This document shows, in pieces, positions 1-6,766 of a stretch of 10,221 nucleotides of DNA; the first letter of the stretch is position 1, and every line of letters begins with the position of its first letter. Both the position numbers and the translations under genes were made by a program. The DNA is taken from positions 1 through 10,221 of the forward strand of contig CABPSV020000703.1 of the NCBI GenBank assembly GCA_902459845.2. The letters run 5' to 3'. This DNA comes from Hepatocystis sp. ex Piliocolobus tephrosceles (taxonomy: Eukaryota; Apicomplexa; Aconoidasida; Haemosporida; Plasmodiidae). The notes under the pieces are model-generated. The model was given only the letters and a program-made list of their open reading frames with translations, was not told the origin of the DNA and ran no database searches.

Positions 1-739
1 AATAATTAATAAAATGTGACATAAAAACAATTAATATATAGCATTATCATAATAAACATTATTTTTTTTTTTTTTTTTTTTAACATTATCATTAATTAAT
101 CATACAGTCATACTAATGCTTAAAAAAAAAAAAAGAAACAAATTATTTTAAATGGTTAACTCCAATCCCTAGAGTAACTTCAATTTTTTGTTCTATATTT
201 TTCTCTCATTTTTTTTTTTTTTTTCCTATCCTTTTAAATAGTGATACTTATTTTATTTAAATATAACTTGTTAAAAAAGTAATTACAAAGGTAACATGCA
301 CATATGAAACATGATGGTGCTTTTCTAACGATATATATAACATTGCTCCTTTAACTCGGTACTATTGTTATGCATTTCACTTAATATATTATACGGTTAT
401 TTGTTCTTTAATTATGATATTCTTTTATCTTAAATTTTTTTTTTATGTTTTATTATAATAATTGTTTTTTTATTACGTATAGATTTAACTAAAAGTAAAT
501 TATATATGTATAATGCATATATTGTTTTTATATGAAGTGCTGATTTAATCATAGAACTGTTGCTTTTTTTTTTTTTTTTTTTGGTAAATATTTTTTTTAT
601 TTCAAGTAATTTTTTTATTATATGTATTTACGCTACTTTCATAATTAAAAAAAAAAAATTTAAATTGCTTATGAGCAAATATTTGTTTCACTTTCTTTTA
701 CGCAATCTTGTAATTATTTTCATATTGTTCAATCTTGAC
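1..739. other. AT-rich region without a supportable gene
   Basis: This stretch is very AT-rich with T runs (for example 61-80, 212-224 and 564-582). No ORF here looks real; the one long open frame at 560-760 is mostly T-run-encoded Phe. Two short islands have higher GC. At 135-173 on the plus strand a frame reads ETNYFKWLTPIPR and ends at an AGA|GTAACT donor-like site. At 296-375 the minus strand reads MHNNSTELKEQCYIY. Either could be an exon of a gene running off the left edge, but no partner exon in matching phase was found, so neither is called. Confidence 0.4.
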
Positions 740-857
740 ACAATATTAATACAATATTAATACAATATTAATACAATTTTAATACAATATTAATACAATA
801 CTAATACAATATTAATACAATATTAATACAATATTAATACAATATTAATACAATATA
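740..857. repeat. 11-bp minisatellite, unit ACAATATTAAT
   Basis: Ten full head-to-tail copies of ACAATATTAAT run from 740 to 849, with a partial copy to 857. Two copies carry single substitutions (773-783 with TTTTAAT, 795-805 with TACTAAT) and the rest are identical. Such uniformity suggests recent expansion or homogenisation. The array begins 55 bp beyond the stop codon of the neighbouring minus-strand gene, so it probably lies in that gene's 3' UTR or terminator region. Confidence 0.95.
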
Positions 858-911
858 CATATGTTTTATTTAACTTATGTTTGCATTTTAAGTGTCTTTT
901 ATCACTGCCTG

Positions 912-2342
912 TTAATTATTTTGTTTTTTACTTTCTCCGACGCTTACTTCTTTTTTCATAATGGTCGGTTGATTAATTTTCTTTTTACTTTTTTCAACGT
1001 TTACTTCTTTTTTTATAATGGTCGGTTGATTCATTTTTTGTTCATTTTTTTTTTCAACTATTTCCTTTTGGATTATTGCCGGTTTATTAATTTCTTTTTT
1101 ACTTTCCACGACACTTACTTCTTTTATTATTATTATATGTCGATCAATTATTTTTTGACTTTCTCCGACATCTATTTCTTTTTTTATAACTGTTGGTAGA
1201 TTATTTTTTTTTTTACTTACGACAAAATTTATTTCTTTTTTTTTTAACTGTTGATTAATTTGTTTTTCACTTTTTTGGTCAACTATTTCTTTTTTTATAA
1301 TGGTCGGTTGATTATGTTTGTTTTTACTTTCCTCGACATTTACTTCTTTTTTTATAGTGGTCTGTTGATTATTTTTGTTTTTACTTTTTTGGCCATCTAT
1401 CTCTTTTTTTATAGTGGTCTGTTGATTAGTTTGTTTTTTACTTTCTCCAACATCCATTTCTTTTTTTATCATCGTTTGTTGATTATTTTGTTTTTTACTT
1501 TTTTCTACGTCTCTCTCTTTTTTTACTGCTGTCTGTTGATTAATTTTTTTTTTATTTTCTCGGACGTCTCTTTCCTTTTTTTTTGCTGCCTCTTGATTGT
1601 TTTGTTTGATTTTTATTTGTTTTAAATCATTATAATTAGAAGAACCACTATAGACTAAATCACTTACTCTTTGAATTATTCGGCAAATAATGTTCTCAAT
1701 TTCCTTTTCATTTAAGTAATGTTGACAGGCTTTATATTTTAAAATTATATTTTTTAATGTTTTAAAATCATTTATTATATCATAATTTTCATCATTTATT
1801 ACATCTTTCATTTTTTGTAGTAACAATTTTGCAAAATCACTTTCAGTATAAAGTAAAAAAAAATTAAATGTGTTTGATGAAATATTTGAATTATAATCTT
1901 TTATACGCTGATATATTCTATAGCTCATTGAATCAATTTTATGTTCGGTCTGATCAATATGTTGCTGTTTTAATTTTTCTTTTATTATAGTTTTTATTTC
2001 ATTTATATTTATATTACGTTTTCTTTTGTTGCATTTTTTAAAAATGAAAATAGAATCTATACAATTATCATTTTCTTCATCTTCGTCGTTCATTAATTTT
2101 AACAAATATGCATATGTGATATCATCTTCAATTTTATACACTTTTTCACATATATCTAATAATTCTTCTATAGTTTTAAAGTTTAATTTTTCTTTAGTGA
2201 TAGTTTTTACATTTTTAATGGTTTCTTCTTTATTTTGAATATCAGTTATTGTAGCAAGAATAAAAACAGTATTTATTAACAATGTAAGTGTACAATTAAT
2301 ACAAAATAACACATTTAGCAGCATAATATTTTTTTTAATCAT
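912..2342 (-). CDS. Hypothetical protein, hydrophobic N-terminus and 19-aa repeat C-terminus
   Basis: I do not recognise the family. The frame is open to an ATG at 2372, but those first ten residues (MYIYIYTLKL) come from a (TA)n tract. I therefore choose the next ATG at 2342, giving 476 residues starting MIKKNIMLLNVLFCINC. Residues about 6-33 are hydrophobic and fit a signal peptide or signal anchor. Residues about 35-245 are charged and probably helical, with a short acidic patch (NDEDEENDN) followed by KKCNKRKRN. Residues 247-473 are twelve near-perfect 19-residue repeats rich in Lys, Glu, Gln and Asn, likely an extended or coiled low-complexity tail. I see no clear RxLxE/Q/D export motif. 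It looks like a single exon. The hydrophobic start, repeats and lack of recognisable homology fit a lineage-specific secreted or exported malaria protein, which is inference. Confidence 0.75.
   Translation of the reverse strand: MIKKNIMLLNVLFCINCTLTLLINTVFILATITDIQNKEETIKNVKTITKEKLNFKTIEELLDICEKVYKIEDDITYAYLLKLMNDEDEENDNCIDSIFIFKKCNKRKRNININEIKTIIKEKLKQQHIDQTEHKIDSMSYRIYQRIKDYNSNISSNTFNFFLLYTESDFAKLLLQKMKDVINDENYDIINDFKTLKNIILKYKACQHYLNEKEIENIICRIIQRVSDLVYSGSSNYNDLKQIKIKQNNQEAAKKKERDVRENKKKINQQTAVKKERDVEKSKKQNNQQTMIKKEMDVGESKKQTNQQTTIKKEIDGQKSKNKNNQQTTIKKEVNVEESKNKHNQPTIIKKEIVDQKSEKQINQQLKKKEINFVVSKKKNNLPTVIKKEIDVGESQKIIDRHIIIIKEVSVVESKKEINKPAIIQKEIVEKKNEQKMNQPTIIKKEVNVEKSKKKINQPTIMKKEVSVGESKKQNN
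924..1604 (-). repeat. 57-bp coding tandem repeat (12 units of 19 aa)
   Basis: Twelve consecutive units encode variants of NQQTTIKKEIDVGESKK plus two linker residues. Eleven units are 19 residues and the seventh is 18, having lost one codon. Positions NQ[QP]T and IKKE are most constant, while the DVGES stretch varies (DVEKS, NVEES, DGQKS, SVVES). Units differ by substitution, so the array is not freshly expanded. Because no unit contains a stop in the antisense reading either, long plus-strand ORFs (861-1199, 1251-1625) appear opposite it. These are shadows. Confidence 0.95.
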
Positions 2343-2462
2343 CAATTTTAAAGTATATATATATATATACATACATACATAAAGAACTAAAAAGACAACA
2401 TAATAAAAATTTAATGGTTACAAGTTTATTACAATAAAAATAATTATTAAGTTTTTTTTTTT
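2343..2462. promoter_or_regulatory. Short intergenic, possible divergent promoter
   Basis: This 120-bp AT-rich gap holds a (TA)n tract (2355-2368) and a T run starting at 2452. It separates the start of the minus-strand repeat protein from the first plus-strand coding-like island at about 2466. If the candidate plus-strand gene is real, the two genes are divergent and share this spacer, unless that gene's first exon lies inside it. No defined promoter motif was recognised. Confidence 0.25.
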
Positions 2463-2816
2463 TTAATTGTCATTAATAAAATTTTGATATTATGTGTTGT
2501 GATTTCTGATTATGCTATTACTAATAATAAAATAAATAGGCCTGTATACATATACACAAAAAAAAAACAAAAAAAAATAAAAAATATTATAAAATAGATA
2601 TTATATGTTTATTACTCAAGTATAAACGTAATGATATTTTTTTAATACAGCAAAAATTAAAAAAAAAATTAATAATCCAATTTTTCTTCAACGTTTTATT
2701 TTTTATTACACTAGTCCAAATATTACTTCTAATATAGAAATGCATAAATACAAATATCTATATGAAAAAAATGTAATAAAAACAAAGCTTTATTAAATAT
2801 ATTTTTTTTTTTTTTT

Positions 2817-2865
<49 letters not shown>

Positions 2866-3763
2866 AGCTCAATTGTTTAATTTATGATACTTTTAAATTA
2901 TTTCTACCCATTTCTAACGACATTAGATTAGAGGTATACATTTTTTTATAATTTTATTTTTTGTTTAAAAAAAATGTATAATATTTGAAAGCATTTTTTT
3001 TTTTTTTTTTATATATATTATCAAAATAATATAACTTATTAAAATGCGCTAATTTATTATAAATTAGTTTTCTAATTTATATATGTTTTTCCTACAGTTA
3101 ACATATGGTCGTTGTCACTTCTCATGGTTTAACGCAAATGTCATGGAATTGTTCAATTCATTTTAATTTTATTTTTAAGTTTTATATATATATATATATA
3201 TATTATTTTTTATTCTATTTATAATTTAACTAACTATAAATTATATAAATATGTTTTTTTTTTTTTTTTTTTTGTTTTATTTGTGTTAGCAAGCATTATG
3301 GTAAACATTTTAACATTAATTCAAACGCACGTACTAATGCTTTGTAAATTCGCTTTTTGTTTCATTTTAATTACAATAAATTGATATACTTTTTAAAAGT
3401 TAAATATCTAAATTTCTTAAACAAATTATTATAATAATAAAAAAAAACAATGTAAGAAAAAGATAAGCAAAAAAAAAAAAAAAAAAAAAAAGGATCAAAG
3501 AAATATAAAACTTATACCAATCAGAACAAATATCATAAAAACATATACCTTAATATTTAGTTAATAAAAAGAGAAATATATATAAAACTTATAAAAAGTA
3601 TTGAACAATTATTCATTTGTAAACATAGTTTCATAATTTTTTTTATAAGCTGAATGTAGGTAAATTAGGCAAAACTACTAACAATCATCCTGTTTTTTTT
3701 TTTATTTTAACAATCTTTTTAGAGTTTACACATATTACTAACACAAAAACTAAAATTATAAGT
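2463..3763 (+). CDS. Candidate multi-exon gene, TRAPPC2L/sedlin-like (partial model)
   Basis: There is no long ORF here, but short plus-strand islands have splice signals. Exon-like pieces: 2463-2543 (LILCVVISDYAITNNKINRP, donor CCT|GTATAC); 2651-2772 (acceptor TTTTTTTAATACAG, NNPIFLQRF then KYKYLYEKNLNCLIYD across the next junction, donor AAT|GTAATA); 2868-2933 (acceptor after a 44-T tract and GCTAG, donor GAG|GTATAC); 3098-3126 (acceptor TTTTTCCTACAG, reads LTYGRCHFS); 3290-3300 or to 3347 (acceptor TTTGTGTTAG); and 3725-3761 (FTHITNTKTKII). Junctions 2772/2868 and 2933/3098 are both phase 0, and 3126/3290 is phase-compatible. The 2543/2651 junction is not, unless the A run at 2659-2668 carries an indel or the donor differs. 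From memory of TRAPPC2L, the order of first strand, NNP-aromatic turn, F-H-Y-x-V-H-x-SLDVV helix and YGYxTNTKxKF strand is matched in order. Start codon, middle exons and 3' end are unresolved. Confidence 0.42.
2802..2862. repeat. Long T homopolymer (15 T, GG, 44 T)
   Basis: Fifteen T, two G and then 44 uninterrupted T form the longest homopolymer in the window. It is followed at once by GCTAG and a coding-like 66-bp island, so it may be the pyrimidine tract of an intron. Its length is also prone to assembly or slippage error. Confidence 0.9.
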
Positions 3764-4534
3764 TAAAAATACATTGTAATAAGCTATTATTCTTATTTTT
3801 TTAATTATATATTATATAATATTTTAAAATATTTTAAACTTAATTATTTTTTTTCTATAAATTTTTTTTCAATTTTACAAAAAATAATTAATATTAATAA
3901 ATATTTAAAACTATCATAATTATATAAAAGATTTATTCATACAAACTAATTTGAGGAAGTAGAACACAAAGCTTGCGCTACATATGAATTGTTACGTGTG
4001 TGTTTTTTTTTTTTTTTATAATTTTGTAATATAAAATTCATTACACTTTTAACATAATAAAGTAATCAAAAAAAAAAAAAAAAACAAAAAAAAAATTGTG
4101 TGAATTTCTTTTTTTTATTTTTAGTATATTATATTTTCTGATTTTTATTATATTTTACTAATTAATAAAAACAACATATCTTTTTGTATGTGATAAAAAC
4201 AAAAAATTAAAAAGCTGAAAACACGTACCAAAAATAATATTATAAGACAATAATTACAAAATATATAACTGTTATAATTAAAAAAAAAAAAAAAAAAAAA
4301 CATAGAATTTGTTAACTGTATAAAATAAAAACAATGTATTTTTAATCAAATTATAAAAAAAAAGTGTATATATAAATATATTCACTTTGATATATATATA
4401 TATATACAAAATCGAAACATATTGTTTGCAAACATGCATGTATTATTTTTTTTAAGTTTATGTTGTACGGTTTGTATACATTGTTTTCCGTTGTTTTCAC
4501 ATTAAATATATGCGTTTGTACATATATATATTTA
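3764..4534. other. AT-rich region, no supportable complete gene
   Basis: Most of this stretch is featureless A/T sequence with A and T runs and (TA)n at 4391-4405. One GC-richer island at about 3931-4000 is open on the plus strand after TTTGAG. It reads EEVEHKACATYELLR and ends at CGT|GTGTGTTTTTTTT, a donor-like site leading into a T-rich stretch. This could be a further exon of the candidate plus-strand gene to the left, but the phase link is not established. An acceptor-like TTTTTTTTATTTTTAG ends at about 4123. The small ORFs at 4351-4563 (minus) and 4460-4669 (plus) look like chance openings. Confidence 0.35.
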
Positions 4535-4670
4535 TATACAATAGCAATCAAAATAAAATCCATTACACAGTTTAAAGCTTCGTTTTTTCACTATTTAAGT
4601 TCTGTTTTAAAATATACGTCATGTATATACGGTGCAAAATCATATAATTGTCGTTGGAACGGAGTATAAT

Positions 4671-5211
4671 TTAACCTCCTTGAGTAGTTTCACGCGTCAA
4701 TATAGACGCTTGCATAAAGTGTAACATATCATCAATAAAAATAGGTCGTTCCACATTATTGTCAAGATTTATCAAACGTGCTGCAATTCGATGTGGAATT
4801 CCATTTTCATTATATGCTACAGGCGGAGGAATGTTGTTATTTATATTTTCATCATGTGCTACAGGCGGAGGAATGTTGTCATTTATATTTTCAACAGGTG
4901 CTACAACCAGAGGAGAGTTTTCATTTCCATTTTCATCAGGTTCTACATGTGGAGAATGGTTTCTTTTATTATTTATATTTTGTTTTATTGAAGGTATAAA
5001 TGAAATTAATCCAATAAAAAACATAGAAACTAATGTGCCTAATGTAGCAAGAACTATTGTAATTTTTTTTTTTCTCATAATCAGTATTACCATTTAATAT
5101 ATTTATTATATCTTTATTTGTATCTGATATATTAATTGTTCGAACGCATGAGGTCAACAAATAAAAAAAAAGTAAAATATTAATAATATAATAAACACAA
5201 AAAATTCTCAT
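4671..5211 (-). pseudogene. Family member with two hydrophobic segments, frameshifted copy
   Basis: This is a paralogue of the gene at 5832-6266. The frame starting at ATG 5211 reads MRIFCVYYIINILLFFYLLT, a signal peptide-like start, then SCVRTINISDTNKD. It goes out of frame at the T run 5063-5073 (A11 on the coding strand). The downstream frame, open from ATG 5093, carries the second hydrophobic segment (ITIVLATLGTLVSMFFIGLI), then a Pro/Asn/Glu-rich tail with a 14-residue repeat, ending TTQGG at TAA 4671. In the intact copy the matching run keeps one frame through KKKKITIV. The break could be a real decay event, a homopolymer sequencing error, or a site tolerated by polymerase slippage. The 140-residue frame alone would lack the signal peptide. 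Function unknown. Confidence 0.75.
4815..4965 (-). repeat. 42-bp coding repeat in left family copy
   Basis: Units start at 4815, 4857, 4899 and 4941, spaced exactly 42 bp, giving about three and a half copies. They encode 14-residue variants such as IPPPVAHDENINNN and SPLVVAPVENINDN. The two leftmost units are nearly identical, so the array seems to be growing from the 3' side of the gene. The right-hand paralogue has only about one and a half to two degenerate units here (PPPLVVPVENINDN, PAPLVEPLVNNDEN). Confidence 0.92.
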
Positions 5212-5400
5212 TTTTAAATACAAACCACTAAAAAAAAATGAATATTAAATGTATATGTAAAAATAGCAAAAAAAAAAAAAAAATTTTGAATAAAAAATTA
5301 TGAATATTTTAAATTTATATTAATTATTAAAGGTTTATTAAATTTTTTTTTGTAACTTATTTCTAATATTTTTTATTCCAGCATAACTTCATTCGCTGTT

Positions 5401-5408
5401 TGCATGCA
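5401..5408. promoter_or_regulatory. TGCATGCA palindrome upstream of left copy
   Basis: A perfect TGCATGCA lies about 190 bp upstream of the ATG at 5211. The same place in the right copy (6470-6477) reads TACATGCA, about 205 bp upstream of ATG 6266. In Plasmodium, TGCATGCA is the known DNA target of the ApiAP2 factor called AP2-EXP in P. falciparum and AP2-SP in P. berghei. A role here is inferred from motif and conserved position only. Confidence 0.45.
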
Positions 5409-5420
5409 AAAAAAAAAAAA

Positions 5421-5542
5421 CCACTACAAAAATAAACAACTTCAAAAAAAAACCACTTCAAAAAAAAACCACTTCAAAAAAAACCACTACAAAAATAAAC
5501 AACTTAAAAAAAAAAACCACTGCAAAAAAAAAAAGTCACTGC
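5421..5542. repeat. 16-bp A-rich repeat array, left copy only
   Basis: Eight copies of a CCACTTC-like heptamer (CCACTAC, CAACTTC, CCACTTC twice, CCACTAC, CAACTTA, CCACTGC, TCACTGC) start at 5421, 5437, 5453, 5469, 5484, 5500, 5517 and 5536. Runs of A separate them, giving a period close to 16 bp. On the gene strand they read GAAGTGG or GTAGTGG separated by T runs, 210-330 bp upstream of the start codon. The right unit has a single such heptamer (GCACTAT, 6482-6488). Confidence 0.9.
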
Positions 5543-5570
5543 AAAAAAAAAAAAATGCTTTGTAATAATA

Positions 5571-5647
5571 AATCAATACAAATGCCTAATCAATACAAAT
5601 GTTTAATCAATGTAAATGTTTCACCAATGCAAATGTTTAATCATGCT
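5571..5647. repeat. 17-bp repeat array upstream of left family copy
   Basis: Four 17-bp units (5571, 5588, 5605, 5622) follow AATCAATACAAATGTTT with a few changes, ending in AATCATGCT. On the gene strand the unit reads AAACATTTGCATTGATT or close to it. The same four-unit array with the same ending occurs upstream of the right copy, so it predates the duplication. Confidence 0.92.
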
Positions 5648-5831
5648 ATAATTTTATATATCACTTTTTAAAGAGTTGCATTGACTTTGTTTTTGTTTAC
5701 GTATACAATAACAATCAAAATGAACATCTTTACACAGTTTAAAACTTCAAATTTAATATTAAAGTTTTGTTTTTATATATGCATCATTTTTATACGATGT
5801 AAAATCATATAATTGTTTACGTAAAGCGTTT

Positions 5832-6266
5832 TTAACCTCCTTCAACAACATTTATAGACATATCTCTAAGTCTTAACATCACTCTGTAATAATTATTAAA
5901 ATTTATATGCTCATTTCTTTCCACTATATTTTCATCATTATTGACCAAAGGCTCTACTAATGGAGCGGGGTTGTCATTTATATTTTCAACAGGTACTACA
6001 AGTGGAGGAGGGTTCGTGTTATTATTTATGCTTTTTTTTTTTAAGCGTGTAAACCAAATTAATCCAATAAAAAGCATAGGAACTAATGTGGCTAACGTAG
6101 CAACAACTATTGTAATTTTTTTTTTTTTTCCATTTCCAACATTATCATTTAATTTTTTTAATACATCTTTATTTGTATCTGACATATCAATTGTTTGAAC
6201 GCATGAGGTCAACAAATAAAAAAAAAAAAAATTCTTAATAATATAATATACACAAAAAATTCTCAT
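5832..6266 (-). CDS. Small family protein with signal-like start and TM segment (intact)
   Basis: The protein has 144 residues from ATG 6266. A longer in-frame start at 6323 exists, but the 19 extra residues are not preserved as coding in the paralogue, whose shared homology starts at MRIFCVYYII. Residues 1-20 (MRIFCVYYIIKNFFFFYLLT) look like a signal peptide or anchor. Residues 21-46 are a short polar stretch (IDMSDTNKD). A KKKK block at 47-50 precedes a hydrophobic segment at about 51-72 (ITIVVATLATLVPMLFIGLI), followed by RLKKK and a Pro/Asn/Glu-rich tail ending VVEGG. Basic residues on both sides of the second segment leave topology uncertain. No RxLxE/Q/D motif is seen. The family is not one I can name. 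Small tandem membrane proteins with variable repeat tails are typical of Plasmodium lineage-specific families. The upstream repeats and flanks match those of the left copy. Confidence 0.75.
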   Translation of the reverse strand: MRIFCVYYIIKNFFFFYLLTSCVQTIDMSDTNKDVLKKLNDNVGNGKKKKITIVVATLATLVPMLFIGLIWFTRLKKKSINNNTNPPPLVVPVENINDNPAPLVEPLVNNDENIVERNEHINFNNYYRVMLRLRDMSINVVEGG

Positions 6267-6512
6267 TTTTAAATACGAGCCATTAAAAAAAATGAATATT
6301 AAATGTATATGTGAAAAAAGCAAAAAAAAAAAAAAAAATTTTAATAAAAAATTATTAATATTTTAAATTTATATCAATTACTTATTAAAGGTTTATTTAT
6401 TTTATTGTTTTTAACACATTTCTAATATTTTTTATACTGCCATAACTGTATTCGATATTTACATGCAAAAAAAAAAAAAAAGCACTATAAAAAAAATGCG
6501 GTGCCAAGAAAA

Positions 6513-6590
6513 AATCAATACGAATGTTTAATCAATGCAAATGTTTAATCGATGTAAATAGTTTAATCGATGCAAGTGTTTAATCATGCT
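6513..6590. repeat. 17-bp repeat array upstream of right family copy
   Basis: Units at 6513, 6530, 6547 (18 bp, one base longer) and 6565 match AATCAATGCAAATGTTT with changes, ending in AATCATGCT at 6582. Copy number, order and terminal partial unit match the left array, so it has stayed at four copies while nearby repeats changed. The distance to the start codon is about 250 bp here and about 360 bp in the left copy, which has the 16-bp array inserted between. Confidence 0.92.
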
Positions 6591-6766
6591 ATAAATTTAT
6601 ATATTACTTTTTAAATAGTTACATTGAATCTTTCTTTGTTTTTATATATATATATATTTGAACAGAAATAAAAAAAAAAAATCATTTTTTATTATTTTTT
6701 TTTTCATATATTTATTTGTAACGACTAATTAATAAAAATAAAAGTAGCAATAATTTATTATATACT

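Larger units (their letters stand above)
4535..5701. repeat. Tandem duplication, left unit
   Basis: The unit begins at TATACAATAGCAATC (4535) and the same sequence with one change recurs at 5702, which sets a 1167-bp period. Shared landmarks in both units are the 3' flank (ACACAGTTTAAA..CTTC, then TGTAAAATCATATAATTGT or its variant), the family gene, the string ATTCTCATTTTTAAATAC over its start codon, an A run after (G)CATGCA, and a four-copy 17-bp array. The left unit is longer than the right because of extra internal repeats. Confidence 0.85.
5702..6650. repeat. Tandem duplication, right unit
   Basis: This is the second unit of the tandem pair. It starts at TATACAATAACAATC (5702) and fades out in (TA)n at about 6650, after the shared stretch TTTAATCATGCTATA, TATTACTTTTTAAATAGTT and CATTGA. 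It is shorter than the left unit mainly because it lacks the 16-bp array and most of the 42-bp coding repeat. Confidence 0.85.

Noticed and set aside
296..375. Possible RNA gene in a GC-richer island
   Set aside because: No cloverleaf, box motifs or stable stem could be drawn by eye.
560..760. 66-codon plus-strand ORF
   Set aside because: Composition comes from T and A runs (Phe and Lys strings), with no domain and no neighbour support. It looks like a chance opening.
2026..2238. 70-codon plus-strand ORF
   Set aside because: Lies entirely opposite the minus-strand repeat-protein gene and is a shadow of it.
2400..4500. Centromere (about 2 kb of extreme AT)
   Set aside because: Plasmodium centromeric cores are nearly pure AT with internal repeats. 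This stretch has many GC-richer islands and no such repeat structure.
4351..4669. Overlapping ORFs on both strands (4351-4563 minus, 4460-4669 plus)
   Set aside because: The minus one is made largely of (TA)n codons (YIYIY). The plus one overlaps the 3' flank of the duplicated unit, where the right copy shows nucleotide similarity but a different, earlier-ending reading.
4759..5097. Plus-strand ORFs of 66-112 codons with a CYRRRNVV-type repeat
   Set aside because: Antisense readings of the 42-bp repeat in the left family gene. The same repeat opens several frames.
5209..5223. Start of the left family gene at 5223
   Set aside because: The codon at 5221-5223 on the minus strand is TTG, not ATG. 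The ATG at 5211 aligns with the ATG at 6266 of the paralogue.
5941..6198. 85-codon plus-strand ORF
   Set aside because: Antisense shadow of the intact family member.
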